From assembly GCF_003351025.1 (NCBI RefSeq), contig NZ_QPCG01000006.1, positions 186,001-250,000 on the forward strand: a DNA stretch of 64,000 nt. Reading direction: 5' to 3'. This DNA is from Mucilaginibacter endophyticus (GTDB lineage: Bacteria > Bacteroidota > Bacteroidia > Sphingobacteriales > Sphingobacteriaceae). The notes below the pieces were generated by a model. The model was not told the DNA's origin. It was given only the letters and a program-made list of their open reading frames with translations, and made no database searches. The translations under genes were made by a program, and so were the position numbers. Numbering within the stretch: position 1 is the stretch's first letter; every line of letters begins with the position of its first letter. Shown here in pieces: positions 43,304 to 53,160 of this stretch.

Positions 43304-44929
43304 TTACCAACCGGGGTTTTGAGTTAGGTTAGGATCAACAGAGCGTTCATCACGCGGGATAGGCCACAGGTATCCCCTGCTTTTATCAAACGAGCGCAAA
43401 TTTGCCCTGATATAACCATTATCAACAGAAGCCGGGCCGTATTTGGCGCCATGAGCCCAACCGTTCAACACAGTTTCGGCAGTGCGCCAGCGGCGGATAT
43501 CAAAAACGCGTAAGCCTTCCATAGCCAGTTCTACACGGCGCTCATTACGTACAATATCGCGTAAGCCTGCCTGTCCTACGGCATTAAAGTTTAATGCAGG
43601 CGCATCGGTAAAGCCCGCACGTGTACGGAGGGCTTTAATCGTTTTATCCCATACCCCACCATCCAGCTGGTTAAGCTCATTTTTTGCCTCGGCATACATC
43701 AGCAGTACATCAGCATAACGGATTAGGATGAGATTTAAAGCCGATTGAAAGTTAACCGCCGAAGCCGGATCATAATATTTACGGGTATAGTAGGCAGTTG
43801 GTGAACTCACCTTGCCAGGCGCATATTCGTCTGGTTTGGTAGCTCCCGGATCATCGCCCGGTTTAGTATAAATTACCTGAACGCTATTGTCGGGCTTTTT
43901 CCACTTATAACCATTGTAAACAACGGTATTGGTAAGCCTTGGGTCACGGTTTACATAAGGATTGTTTTCGTCGTAACCCGAACCGGAATCGCTGATCTTT
44001 TTACCATTTGCCATCAGATAACTGTCAACCAGTTCCTGGGTTGGGGCCAACGCATTAAGACGGGCGCCAACAGCAAGCGGGGCCATATCAAAAAAGTTGC
44101 TGTAAGTACGTACATCCGGAACAAACTCCAGATCGAGGATCACCTCGCTGTTATATTCATTCTGAGGCAAAAACAAACCCTCGTACGATGAGAACAGGCT
44201 GTAGGTACCGTTACTGTTGTCATTGATCAGCCTTTCGCAGGTGGTAGCCACATCCTGCCAGCGGCCTTCGTAAAGCAACACTCTCGCTTTAAGCGCTATG
44301 GCGGCACCTTTTGTAATCCGGCCCCTATCGGCATCTTTATAAGCGGTGTTAACAGGCAGATCATTGGCAACGGCGTCAAGCTCCTTTAAAACAAAATCAA
44401 CTACCTGAGCTTTAGGTGTACGGGCAATTGTTTTTGATTCGTCAATGCTGATGTCATGATCAAACAGAGGCACATCGCCCCACCATGTTTCCAGCATGAA
44501 ATAGTGAAACGCGCGCAAAAAGCGGGCTTCAGCTTTCATGCGTGTTTTTAGGGCTGCATCCATATCGGTTACCCTGTCAATATTTTCGAGGAAGATGTTG
44601 CTGGTTTTTATGCCGCTATAGTGGTATCCCCACTCCTGCTTAATACGCCCAAGCGAAGGGTCATAAGTACCTGCAGCCAGAGAAGCTACACCCTGATTAT
44701 CACCACGACCATTATAGGCATTGTCAGACATGCCCTCGTTATAAAAGAAGTAATCGTTGGTGAACATCTGGTTATATGCCGTATTAAGTACAGCATTGGC
44801 TTTATCGGCAGTGGTCCAGAAATTACTGTCGGTAAATTTATTGGTTGGCGCCAGGTCGAGCTTTTTACAGGCTGTTACACTTGCTACCAACACTAAAAAA
44901 GCGGTTTTATATGTTGAGTATTTTTTCAT
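43304..44929 (-). CDS. SusD/RagB family nutrient-binding lipoprotein
   Basis: 541 residues. The lipoprotein signal ends VASVTAC (cysteine 21). The N-terminal SusD-like region has TPR helices (FWTTADKANAVLNTAYNQMF, then RAEARFLRAFHYF variants). The C-terminal SusD domain contains LILIRYADVLLMYAEAKNEL, IVRNERRVELAMEGLRVFDI and the final RGYLWPIPRDE. It forms the lid on the SusC channel and captures oligosaccharide. It lies 11 bases downstream of the susC stop codon and is clearly co-transcribed with it. Confidence 0.95.
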   Translation of the reverse strand: MKKYSTYKTAFLVLVASVTACKKLDLAPTNKFTDSNFWTTADKANAVLNTAYNQMFTNDYFFYNEGMSDNAYNGRGDNQGVASLAAGTYDPSLGRIKQEWGYHYSGIKTSNIFLENIDRVTDMDAALKTRMKAEARFLRAFHYFMLETWWGDVPLFDHDISIDESKTIARTPKAQVVDFVLKELDAVANDLPVNTAYKDADRGRITKGAAIALKARVLLYEGRWQDVATTCERLINDNSNGTYSLFSSYEGLFLPQNEYNSEVILDLEFVPDVRTYSNFFDMAPLAVGARLNALAPTQELVDSYLMANGKKISDSGSGYDENNPYVNRDPRLTNTVVYNGYKWKKPDNSVQVIYTKPGDDPGATKPDEYAPGKVSSPTAYYTRKYYDPASAVNFQSALNLILIRYADVLLMYAEAKNELNQLDGGVWDKTIKALRTRAGFTDAPALNFNAVGQAGLRDIVRNERRVELAMEGLRVFDIRRWRTAETVLNGWAHGAKYGPASVDNGYIRANLRSFDKSRGYLWPIPRDERSVDPNLTQNPGW

Positions 44930-44940
44930 GATGGATAGTA

Positions 44941-47900
44941 TTAAAGGGTTACATCTAAACCAAAACCGTAATAAATTGGCGTTGGATAGGCGCGCGCACT
45001 GTTTGCACCTCCAGCATTCAGGTTACCATTAAACTCGGTAGACTCCGGATCGATGAACTTCATGCCCGAGAAAGTCAATATATTTTGGGCAGACAAGTAA
45101 GCCCTAAGCTTTTGCATACCTAACTTTTTGGCCCATGTAGCCGGTAATGAATAACCCAGCTGCACATTTTTTACGCGCAGATAAGAGCCATCAAAAAGAT
45201 ACATATCTGACCCTCGCCTGAAATTATTTTCGTTTGACTGGCTGCCGCTGGCTGCAAGACGCGGGAAACGGGCATCGGGGTTTTGCGGGGTCCAGAAATC
45301 AAGCTCATGCTGGTAAATAACCTGAGAGTAGTTTACGTGAAATGGTTCAACCTGCTCGCCGCGTACAAACATGCTGCGTTTACCTACGCCTTGTAAAAAC
45401 AGGTTAAAATCAAACCCTTTAAATGTAACGTTGTAGGTAAAACCAAAAGTCAGGCGCGGGAAAGGATTACCTAAAACAAACTTGTCATTGTCGTCTATCA
45501 CGCCATCCCCATTTACGTCGACATAGCGGTTATCGCCGGGTGACACTGTCAAACCGGTAGGTTTTGGGCCGTTTTTAATATCATCCAGGTTTTGGAAATA
45601 GCCATTGCGTTTTAGGCCAACGTATGAGCCGATAGGTAAACCAACCCGGTTAATCACCTGCATCTCATCGTAGCTCTTTAGCTGATCGCCGCCCTCCAGG
45701 TATTCTACTTTATTTTTACTGTCGGCTACGTTGAAGCTGAAACTATGCTTAAAGTTGCGGGTGATAAGGTTATAATTAACGGTAACCTCCCAGCCCCTGT
45801 TACCCACTTTACCGGCATTATAACTTGGCAAGCCGGCACCAAACGTTCCCGGCACTATTGGTGGCAGGAGTATGTCGCGGGTGGTTTTGCTAAAGTAATC
45901 AAGTGCAAGCGTTAATGTATTGTTGAAGAAACCAGCATCGGCACCAATGTTAAGTGTTGCCGCACGCTCCCAGCGTAGATCTGGATTAGCGAAATTGATC
46001 GACGTACCCCCTACACCCACATTATTAAAACCGTAGGCATTTTGGAACGGACCATAAGTACGCAGATATTGGTAATCGCTCACGCTTTGGTTACCCAAAA
46101 TACCGTAAGAAGCCCTCAATTTCAAATCGCCTACCTTGGTACGGTAATTTTCCATAAACTTCTCGTCGGTAAGCCTATAGCCGGCAGATACCGAAGGGAA
46201 AAATGCACCACGATTATTAGGCGCAAACTTTGAAGAAGCATCTACACGAAAGTCAAACTCGGCATAGTATTTATTTTGGTACGAATAGTTTGCCCTGCCG
46301 AATAATGAGTTAAGGCTTGTTTCGGTAGTACCGTTGTTAGATGCTGACGAAGTAGCCGGATCAATAATGGTACCGGTAGTTGGTGTTCCTAATTCCGGAT
46401 CGGTGTATTTAAGGTGAATACTATTCAATTTGGCTGTAGTCGACTCATTGGCCACACCTACCAATACATCAACATTATGGGATTTATTGAAGGTTTTGGC
46501 AAACTCGGCCAGTAACTGTGTATTGGTGAATAAGGTTTTGTTGTTATCATCATTGGTGTTACGATCGGCACCATAAGTTCCTGAAGGATAAAAATTAACC
46601 TGCTTAACACGAGTAAACTGATGATCGGACAATAACCGGCCACCGAAAACCGCCTTCAGTTTAAAATCTTTAGTAACAGAAAGTTCGGCGTTTAAATTAC
46701 CTAACAGGTTATCATCGTCATGGGTACGATAGCCGCCTTGTTCCAAAATGCCTAAAGGATTAAACTCGGTAAGCACGTCGTTAGTAAGGTAGCGGCCCTG
46801 ATCATCCTTAATTTTATAATAAGTAGGCGTACGACCGGCATCAACTATAAGTGTGCCTGTATTGTATGAGTGCTCACGAATTTCGGAACGGGAATAAGCC
46901 AAAATGCTGGTCAATTTCAACTTACCATAGTTACTGGTAAGGTTCATACGGTAGTTATATCGCCTTAAGCCATAATCGGGACCAACAAGGTTACTGCGTT
47001 GATCTGTAACACCTGCCGATACCAGGAACGAGGTTGTAGCTGTACCGCCGGTAAGGCTCAAGTTATGACTTTGCAGCCAGGCATCTTTTAAAATGGCATC
47101 CAAAAACCACTGCTGATCGCCCTGCTGCTGAAAGTTACGGATATCCTGCGGACTGTAAATAGGCTGCAAACCAGCGTTTACCATGGCTTCGTTACGCAAT
47201 ATGGCATTTTCGTAACTGTGCACCGGTTTGTAACCCACATGCGGACTTTGAATCCCAGCCTGGCCGTTATAACTCACCGTTGTGCGCGAATTATTTTTAC
47301 CTTTTTTAGTGGTAACCAAAATAACCCCGTTAGCCGAACGTGAACCATAAATAGCAGCCGAACCAGCGTCTTTCAGCACCGAAACGCTTTCGATATCCTG
47401 AGGGTTCAATAAATTGATATCGCCGCCTGTAATACCGTCAATAACCACCAATGGCGAGTTATCATTCAGCGTGCTTACTCCACGTATGTTAACGGTGGCA
47501 TAAGCGCCCGGTTCCGAACTGGTTTGTTGTATGATAAGATTAGGCGATGTTCCCTGTAAAGCCTGTGTAAGATTAACCGATGGCTTTGATTCGATAGCTT
47601 TAGCGCTTACCTGGTCAACCGCGCCTATTAAATTTGCGCGGCGTTGTGTACCGTAACCCACTACCACCACTTCGTTAAGTGAAGTACGCTCGGGCACCAT
47701 CTGCACATTCAGCGTAGTTTCATTGCTGATGGTAACTTCCTTTGGTGTATAGCCAATGAAGTTGAAAACCAATGTACCATCCGCATCGGGTGCATCAATG
47801 GTGTAATTACCGTTAAGATCGGTCACCGTGCCTACCGTTGTGCCTTTAATGCGGACGCTGGCCCCCGGGATGGGAAGGTTATTTTCGTCGGTAACCTTGC

Positions 47901-48333
47901 CTTTGATTTTGATAGGTTGCCTGGGGCCTTGCTGTATGCCTCCGGTGCTGCTTTCAATCTCAGGCTTTTCATCAATAACAATAACGTCGTCAATGATTTT
48001 GTAGCTGAGGTTAAAGGGAGTTAAAACCTGGTCAAGTACTTCTTTTATACTTTTGTCTTTAACCTTAAGGCTTACAACATAAGTAGGTTTAAGTACGTTA
48101 TCGGCATAGGCAAATTTGATATGCTTTTGGTTCGAGATCTTTTCCAGCGCATCGGTTAGTTTGGTGTTTTTTAGTTTGAGCGTAACCGATACCTCCAGAA
48201 ATTTTTGGCCGAACGAGTTGTTTGCCACAGCCGTAAAGCACATCAGGCAAACCACAAAGCAGGCAAGCGAGGTAATTTTCATTAATATTAATACATGACG
48301 AATTACTCCATTTGAAAATAGAGATATATTCAT
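44941..48333 (-). CDS. SusC/RagA family TonB-linked outer-membrane transporter with STN domain
   Basis: About 1130 residues from the preferred ATG at 48333 (MNISLFSNGVIRHVLILMKI); an earlier in-frame methionine 23 codons upstream is not needed. Signal sequence, then an STN domain (about 50-120: LKLKNTKLTDALEKISNQKH), CarboxypepD_reg (about 145-225), the SusC hallmark VVVGYGTQRR at about 240, plug with RGVSTLNDNSPLVVIDGITG and IYGSRSANGVILVTTKKGK, then the barrel. The STN domain fits control by the adjacent FecR/sigma pair. It imports oligosaccharides together with the SusD protein encoded next. Confidence 0.95.
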   Translation of the reverse strand: MNISLFSNGVIRHVLILMKITSLACFVVCLMCFTAVANNSFGQKFLEVSVTLKLKNTKLTDALEKISNQKHIKFAYADNVLKPTYVVSLKVKDKSIKEVLDQVLTPFNLSYKIIDDVIVIDEKPEIESSTGGIQQGPRQPIKIKGKVTDENNLPIPGASVRIKGTTVGTVTDLNGNYTIDAPDADGTLVFNFIGYTPKEVTISNETTLNVQMVPERTSLNEVVVVGYGTQRRANLIGAVDQVSAKAIESKPSVNLTQALQGTSPNLIIQQTSSEPGAYATVNIRGVSTLNDNSPLVVIDGITGGDINLLNPQDIESVSVLKDAGSAAIYGSRSANGVILVTTKKGKNNSRTTVSYNGQAGIQSPHVGYKPVHSYENAILRNEAMVNAGLQPIYSPQDIRNFQQQGDQQWFLDAILKDAWLQSHNLSLTGGTATTSFLVSAGVTDQRSNLVGPDYGLRRYNYRMNLTSNYGKLKLTSILAYSRSEIREHSYNTGTLIVDAGRTPTYYKIKDDQGRYLTNDVLTEFNPLGILEQGGYRTHDDDNLLGNLNAELSVTKDFKLKAVFGGRLLSDHQFTRVKQVNFYPSGTYGADRNTNDDNNKTLFTNTQLLAEFAKTFNKSHNVDVLVGVANESTTAKLNSIHLKYTDPELGTPTTGTIIDPATSSASNNGTTETSLNSLFGRANYSYQNKYYAEFDFRVDASSKFAPNNRGAFFPSVSAGYRLTDEKFMENYRTKVGDLKLRASYGILGNQSVSDYQYLRTYGPFQNAYGFNNVGVGGTSINFANPDLRWERAATLNIGADAGFFNNTLTLALDYFSKTTRDILLPPIVPGTFGAGLPSYNAGKVGNRGWEVTVNYNLITRNFKHSFSFNVADSKNKVEYLEGGDQLKSYDEMQVINRVGLPIGSYVGLKRNGYFQNLDDIKNGPKPTGLTVSPGDNRYVDVNGDGVIDDNDKFVLGNPFPRLTFGFTYNVTFKGFDFNLFLQGVGKRSMFVRGEQVEPFHVNYSQVIYQHELDFWTPQNPDARFPRLAASGSQSNENNFRRGSDMYLFDGSYLRVKNVQLGYSLPATWAKKLGMQKLRAYLSAQNILTFSGMKFIDPESTEFNGNLNAGGANSARAYPTPIYYGFGLDVTL

Positions 48334-48428
48334 AGATTTGAGAAAATTAAAGTGTTTGAAATTCAAGTGCTTCGTTCTGAATTGGACCTCTAAACGCTGC
48401 ACTAATTAATAACCCGGCATTTTAGTTT

Positions 48429-48460
48429 AACCCTGTCAAAAGCCTTTTTTGAGCAGGGTT
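48429..48460 (+). other. Hairpin between the fecR and susC genes
   Basis: AACCCTG (48429-48435) and CAGGGTT (48454-48460) with a partly paired interior. T residues follow on the plus strand only, so for the minus-strand operon this is a hairpin without a U tract. It might attenuate read-through from fecR to susC or stabilise the susC 5' leader. Confidence 0.4.
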
Positions 48461-48543
48461 TTTTATTGTAATTATGTTATCATAGTTTGTTATTTAGGTT
48501 AACTAATAATTGGTATATCTCTTTGTATTAATTGGTTTTTACG

Positions 48544-49512
48544 TTAACAACCACGGCCTTTCAGCTGGTAAACAGTGCCCTTTTGTATAGCCTTCCCTTT
48601 TACCAGCTTCGACACGATCTTCATAATATTCTCCAGCGATACATTGGTAAAGTTGGCCGTGATTGAGCACCTTGCCAGGTTAACATCGGCTTTAACCGTT
48701 ACATTGAAGTGCCGGTTGATGGTATTCAGCACTTCGGGCAGTGCCATGTTTTTAAACACCAGTTCACCATCTTTCCAGCGGCTTAATACGTTTACGTCAA
48801 CCTGTTTATTCTTAACTACCGATAGCATATTTTTGTCAAAAACAATTTCCTCTGCAGGCGTTAAAAATGTGGTTGTGCTTTTCGCTTTCCCCGCAGGTGT
48901 AACCACCCCTACCTTTCCGCTTAAAACATCAACCTTAATAAAGCTTTCGTTAGCGTAAGCTTTAATGTTGAAACTGGTGCCCAATACCTGGGTGCACACC
49001 TTACCGGTATGTATAATGAAAGCTTTGGCCGGGTCATGGGCAACATCCAGAAAGGCCTCCCCCTCCAGCCTGATCTCGCGCTTTTCGCCACGAAAAGTTT
49101 CCGGATAGGTAAGCTTGCTGCCTGCATTCAGCCATATTTTGGTACCATCGGCAAGGGTAAAGTTTACGGTTTGCCCGTTTGCAGCAACCAATTGTTTACT
49201 GGTTATAGGATCAAAGCGATCAAGCAGAGCATAACGGTAATAATAGGCGGCAGTTACAGAAATACACAAGCCAGCAATGATTGAGGCAGCAACCATCCAT
49301 TTTTTTGACCTGCCTGCAGTTTTCTTCTCTGCATGATCTAATGCGGCATTGATCCTGCTGTACACACCATCGGCGTTAAATTCCACATCGTCGCCGGTTT
49401 CGTTTTGTACGCCACGGAGATCGAGCTCGTCAAAATATTTATTTACAAGCTCTTCCTGCAATTGCCTGTCATTTGCAGCCGATTGTTTTTTTCTGAAAGG
49501 GAATTTTGCCAT
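48544..49512 (-). CDS. FecR family anti-sigma factor of the mannan locus
   Basis: About 322 residues from ATG 49512 (MAKFPFRKKQSAANDRQLQE); the frame is open upstream but those 16 residues are untypical. N-terminal sigma-binding part (about 1-75), one membrane helix (WMVAASIIAGLCISVTAAYY), FecR domain (about 105-215: FTLADGTKIWLNAGSKLTYP, LEGEAFLDVAHD, QVLGTSFNIKAY), and a C-terminal DUF4974 domain (about 250-320). It follows the sigma gene after 69 bases and precedes susC. It should hold the sigma factor inactive until the SusC STN domain signals substrate. Confidence 0.94.
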   Translation of the reverse strand: MAKFPFRKKQSAANDRQLQEELVNKYFDELDLRGVQNETGDDVEFNADGVYSRINAALDHAEKKTAGRSKKWMVAASIIAGLCISVTAAYYYRYALLDRFDPITSKQLVAANGQTVNFTLADGTKIWLNAGSKLTYPETFRGEKREIRLEGEAFLDVAHDPAKAFIIHTGKVCTQVLGTSFNIKAYANESFIKVDVLSGKVGVVTPAGKAKSTTTFLTPAEEIVFDKNMLSVVKNKQVDVNVLSRWKDGELVFKNMALPEVLNTINRHFNVTVKADVNLARCSITANFTNVSLENIMKIVSKLVKGKAIQKGTVYQLKGRGC

Positions 49513-49581
49513 TGGTTTATAACTGTAGGATGTAATAAACCGGAGTAGCCCCCAAAGCAATTGAAAATATTTTTAAGATTT

Positions 49582-50175
49582 TTATTTACCGAATGTATAC
49601 AGCAATAACAAAGCCACTACCGATGGTAAGTAGTCGGTTAAACCGGTACGCAAGTATCTCAAAGCGATGGTAATCTGATTTTCGACGGTTTTGATAGAAA
49701 TGTTTAGCCGGGTGGCTATTTCTTTATTGCTGAGATACTCTTTACGGCTCAGGGTAAAGATCTGCCTGCACTTTTCAGGCAGTTGCGCTACGCCGTCTTC
49801 CAATAAATGAGCAATATCTGCCTGGAACAACTTACTATCGGCAGAATATTTTTCGACCAGTGTTTCGATTACCGTGATATCTACACATGCCTTTTTAGTA
49901 CGCAGATAAAATAGCACGCGGTGCCTTATGGCTACTTTAAGATAAGCTTCGAGCGAGGTGATATTTAGCTGATTGCGTTTTGTCCACAAATCGATAAAGA
50001 GCTCCTGCACCAGGTCTTCACAAACGTCCTTATCTCTGAAAATATTATAAGCCGCGTAAAACAACTTCGACGAATATTTGCGGTACAGAATTTCAAACGC
50101 CTTACGGTCATCAAGCCTTAATTGCTCCAATAACCGGGCATCAGGCCATATTTGAAATTCCTTATCGTGGAGCAT
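49582..50175 (-). CDS. ECF sigma factor of the mannan locus
   Basis: 197 residues. Region 2 is at about 22-90 (KAFEILYRKYSSKLFYAAYN, then CEDLVQELFIDLWTKRNQ). Region 4 is at about 130-185 (LPEKCRQIFTLSRKEYLSNK, then IATRLNISIKTVENQITIAL). The hydrophobic tail (YLPSVVALLLLYTF) is typical of Bacteroidota FecI-like factors. As first gene of the locus, it should direct transcription of the susC-susD-susE-GH76 genes once released by FecR. The start codon is ATG 50175. Confidence 0.94.
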   Translation of the reverse strand: MLHDKEFQIWPDARLLEQLRLDDRKAFEILYRKYSSKLFYAAYNIFRDKDVCEDLVQELFIDLWTKRNQLNITSLEAYLKVAIRHRVLFYLRTKKACVDITVIETLVEKYSADSKLFQADIAHLLEDGVAQLPEKCRQIFTLSRKEYLSNKEIATRLNISIKTVENQITIALRYLRTGLTDYLPSVVALLLLYTFGK

Positions 50176-50270
50176 AAGCAGGCGGTAAATCGGTTTACTG
50201 ATTGGAAAGGCATATTTACAAGAAAATTTTTAAATAAAAAAACTTTTAAATACCCCTCCTGCAAACAATA

Positions 50271-52832
50271 CTAACCTACCATATCGGGCACAATAAAACG
50301 ATTACGGTTAAGACCGTTCCTATTAATGATCATTGTGAGATCATGTACCGCCTGACGTTTAAAAAAAGGATACTTATCAAGCACTCCATTATGCTTTAGC
50401 AGCATCATTAGTACACTCATTTTCAAAATCTTGTTACCCGAGTCTTCGGCAATAGAATTGACACACTTCAGTTCATCAATTATCAGGTCTTCCCTGGAGG
50501 TGTTCATCAGCAGTTTTATTTTCAGGCTGTAAAACCGGGCCTTAATAATGGGGCTCAACTGCTCACCGTCCTCGCCAAAGGTACCTGCTATTAAATTATA
50601 TATATCGAGTGCTTTATCGGTTTCACCAAGCCCATGCCAGGCTTCGCCGAATAACAGGTTTATGAAAAAGGCAAAAGGTGTTTCCGCCTGCTCTATTTCA
50701 TCGGTTTTGTAAATATTTTTAACCGTATTTACATACCTCACCACTTTATATAAGTCGCCGCAAATGAGCATGGTATAAGCACCCTGTATAAAAAGCATAT
50801 CGTTTGCTACGCAGGGCTTTAACTGATCAGGCCTTAGAACAGGAGAAAATGACAATCGGTCCAACTTGTTAAAAGCCTCATCCTGTATAGCCCCATCATG
50901 TAAAAATGAATAAAAGGCAGTCAGGCAATTTAAGGGGTTGATAGCGAACCTTTCAATATCTACCTGATCAAACTTTCTCAACTCTTCAATTCTGATATTA
51001 ACTTCCTTCAGGTTTAACTGTATTACTGCGATTATGCCTAAGGCAGTCTGAATAAGTATTTTTTGGTCTGAAGAAAGCTCAAACCTCAGCATTGTTAAAA
51101 GTGTTTTCTTATAAGCGGGATTGATCAGATCAAGGTTAAAAAAGTAGTCGAACATTTTTTCGCTGAATACCTGCTTAAAATATTGAAGCAGAAGTTCGTT
51201 CTCTTTCATCGACGAACACTCCCTTTCCAACAAATCACCTATAAACATCATGAGCTCCGCCTTCTCCGCCGAATTTAGATTTATGGCAGAGAGGTATTCA
51301 AGGCTCTTTTGCTGCCCGGTTTTAATGGCGATCATCAAACACCATTTCAAAACCGTAAGTTTCTTCCCGGTTTGCGCAAACGTGTTATTAAAGTGTTGAG
51401 CAAAACTATCATCAAACTTGTTACCGGTATATAACAGTAATGTTTTAGCAATGCTGTGCTCTAAAAAATTATTATTAAAAGTTATACAGGCGTGGATGCT
51501 ATGCCCATTGTTATGGCTAAGTTCCTTTAAAAAGCCAATGCCCAGCAATTCCTGGTAAGCCGGATTATATTGCTTAAGCAGGTTTAACACCTTGATTTTT
51601 TCAACATCAAAATGACCGCCCCTGATATCCATATTTTCAACCAGGCATTTTATAATAAATACCTTTTCGGCTGCATTTTTCCCCAGGTAAATATTATTCA
51701 ATATAAAACAGGCTGATAACTCATAAAGGCAAACATTATTAAGGCTGCTCAACGAAAAATTGCCTCTGTGATGCTTATAATAATATTGAAAAAAAAGCGG
51801 ATGGCTCAAAGTCTCGGCAGCTTCAAAACTGATAGTATTAGTTAGCGAGGGATTAATTTTGAGGCAAAGCTCATTTACCTCTTTATGACTCAGCAATGGT
51901 ACATTATTATGCTTGCTGCTATCTGGATGAAAGCCGGTAAACCAGGTGTTATCGCCGGCCTGTAATTCGTGCCTGTAATTTATCCAGGTTGACGAGCGCA
52001 GGGACAATACAAGTTTTAACCACTCATAATTTTGGCATATACCAATGCCATTTAAAAGGTAATTCAAAATAGACTGAAACTGATCGATACCCGCCACATG
52101 CTCATCAAAACCGTCAATCACCAGGTAAAACTTTCCTCCGTTGCTTTGCCTTTTATTAACCAGCGCTATTAATTGTTGGTTGGTGTTGCAACCCAAAATC
52201 GCTAAAACCCATTCAAACAAATTGCGCCCGCTTTGTAAGGCGTTTACAAGCGCGTTACTGTTAATAAACAAAATAACGTCATTGCGTAAATTTGCGGCGT
52301 TCAACTCCAATCTCTCTTCAACCCAATGGCACAATGCCATTGTTTTTCCATAACCGGCCGGTGCGCACAAAATTGCATTTGTAAAGGCCGAATGTATAAA
52401 CTCGCTCAGGTGCGCGTTTACAAGTTCTCTTTTAATGATATAATGATAAGGGATTCCGGCTCGGTTTCTGGCGGCCTGCAGGGTTAAGTTGCTTATGCCT
52501 GCCGCTTTTTTCCGGATCTGGTTCCAGTCAAAATCATTATTTAATGGCTCATTATCATGCTGGATCTGAATTTCACAAAACTCTTTCCAGCTATCATAAT
52601 TACAGTATTTACAAAGTACATCAAGTGTAAACGACGATGGATTAAACCTGCTTAGCGCGAAACCATAAATCCGCTTAAGCGTGGTTTCACTTATGCAATG
52701 TTTAGTTTTACTGGTTACCAACGCTGATATTACACGGCAATCTGCCGGGCTGATGCCTGTAAATCCAGCAGCCGTGAGTATCTCCCTTTTTAACAAATCA
52801 TAATGAGCATGGGAAATAACTGTCATATACAC
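50271..52832 (-). CDS. NACHT-type STAND NTPase with N-terminal Bacteroidota module
   Basis: 853 residues, cytosolic. Residues ~30-90 (TTLKRIYGFALSRFNP, then FTLDVLCKYCNYDSWKEF) match, from memory, a module found at the N-terminus of many uncharacterised Bacteroidota proteins; it looks helical and may bind DNA or protein. The NTPase has Walker A CAPAGYGKT (156-164) and Walker B FYLVIDGFDEH (235-245), the D-G-x-D-E form typical of NACHT. A sensor-like SLRSSTW follows near 280. The remaining ~450 residues are alpha-helical, TPR-like, and would form the sensor. Such STAND proteins are regulators or phage sensors. No effector domain (nuclease, protease, TIR) is seen, so a regulatory role fits better. 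An ATG two codons in is an alternative start. Confidence 0.82.
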   Translation of the reverse strand: MYMTVISHAHYDLLKREILTAAGFTGISPADCRVISALVTSKTKHCISETTLKRIYGFALSRFNPSSFTLDVLCKYCNYDSWKEFCEIQIQHDNEPLNNDFDWNQIRKKAAGISNLTLQAARNRAGIPYHYIIKRELVNAHLSEFIHSAFTNAILCAPAGYGKTMALCHWVEERLELNAANLRNDVILFINSNALVNALQSGRNLFEWVLAILGCNTNQQLIALVNKRQSNGGKFYLVIDGFDEHVAGIDQFQSILNYLLNGIGICQNYEWLKLVLSLRSSTWINYRHELQAGDNTWFTGFHPDSSKHNNVPLLSHKEVNELCLKINPSLTNTISFEAAETLSHPLFFQYYYKHHRGNFSLSSLNNVCLYELSACFILNNIYLGKNAAEKVFIIKCLVENMDIRGGHFDVEKIKVLNLLKQYNPAYQELLGIGFLKELSHNNGHSIHACITFNNNFLEHSIAKTLLLYTGNKFDDSFAQHFNNTFAQTGKKLTVLKWCLMIAIKTGQQKSLEYLSAINLNSAEKAELMMFIGDLLERECSSMKENELLLQYFKQVFSEKMFDYFFNLDLINPAYKKTLLTMLRFELSSDQKILIQTALGIIAVIQLNLKEVNIRIEELRKFDQVDIERFAINPLNCLTAFYSFLHDGAIQDEAFNKLDRLSFSPVLRPDQLKPCVANDMLFIQGAYTMLICGDLYKVVRYVNTVKNIYKTDEIEQAETPFAFFINLLFGEAWHGLGETDKALDIYNLIAGTFGEDGEQLSPIIKARFYSLKIKLLMNTSREDLIIDELKCVNSIAEDSGNKILKMSVLMMLLKHNGVLDKYPFFKRQAVHDLTMIINRNGLNRNRFIVPDMVG

Positions 52833-53160
52833 TTTACTTTTTAAAACAAAAACAAACGGAAATTATTAATTGATATCCGGAGATAAATAGTGGAAAACAC
52901 AGCCCAACTATTAACTAATAATTTAGTAAATTATTTAATAATCTCATGATAGTAATAATAATATCAATGAAATTTTATACAATATTACGTAAATGCTGTT
53001 ATTAAGTTCACTTAAAACAGCTTATAATATTCCCGTTAGTTTTAAAACAAAAAAATGAACAGAAATGAACAATATTGCATAAAATGAACATCCTGACCAA
53101 AAGATATAACTATTGGTTAAGCAAACGTTCATTATCTTACCTAAATCAAGAACGGCAAAT
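52833..53160. other. AT-rich gap upstream of the NACHT gene
   Basis: 328 bases without a gene between the NACHT start and the DUF892-like stop. Very AT-rich. The only structure noticed is the array of TGAACA motifs at 53054-53090, listed separately. Confidence 0.6.
53054..53090. repeat. Phased TGAACA motifs, array 1
   Basis: ATGAAC occurs at 53055, 53065 and 53084, spaced 10 and 19 bases, close to one and two turns of DNA. The flank AATGAACAGA is shared with array 2 at 56799. The array lies about 220 bases upstream of the NACHT start codon. Confidence 0.6.

Noticed and set aside
50271..52832. Avs-type phage defence protein
   Set aside because: Walker motifs fit STAND NTPases, but there is no N-terminal nuclease, protease or TIR effector, and no other defence gene or mobile-element marker is nearby.
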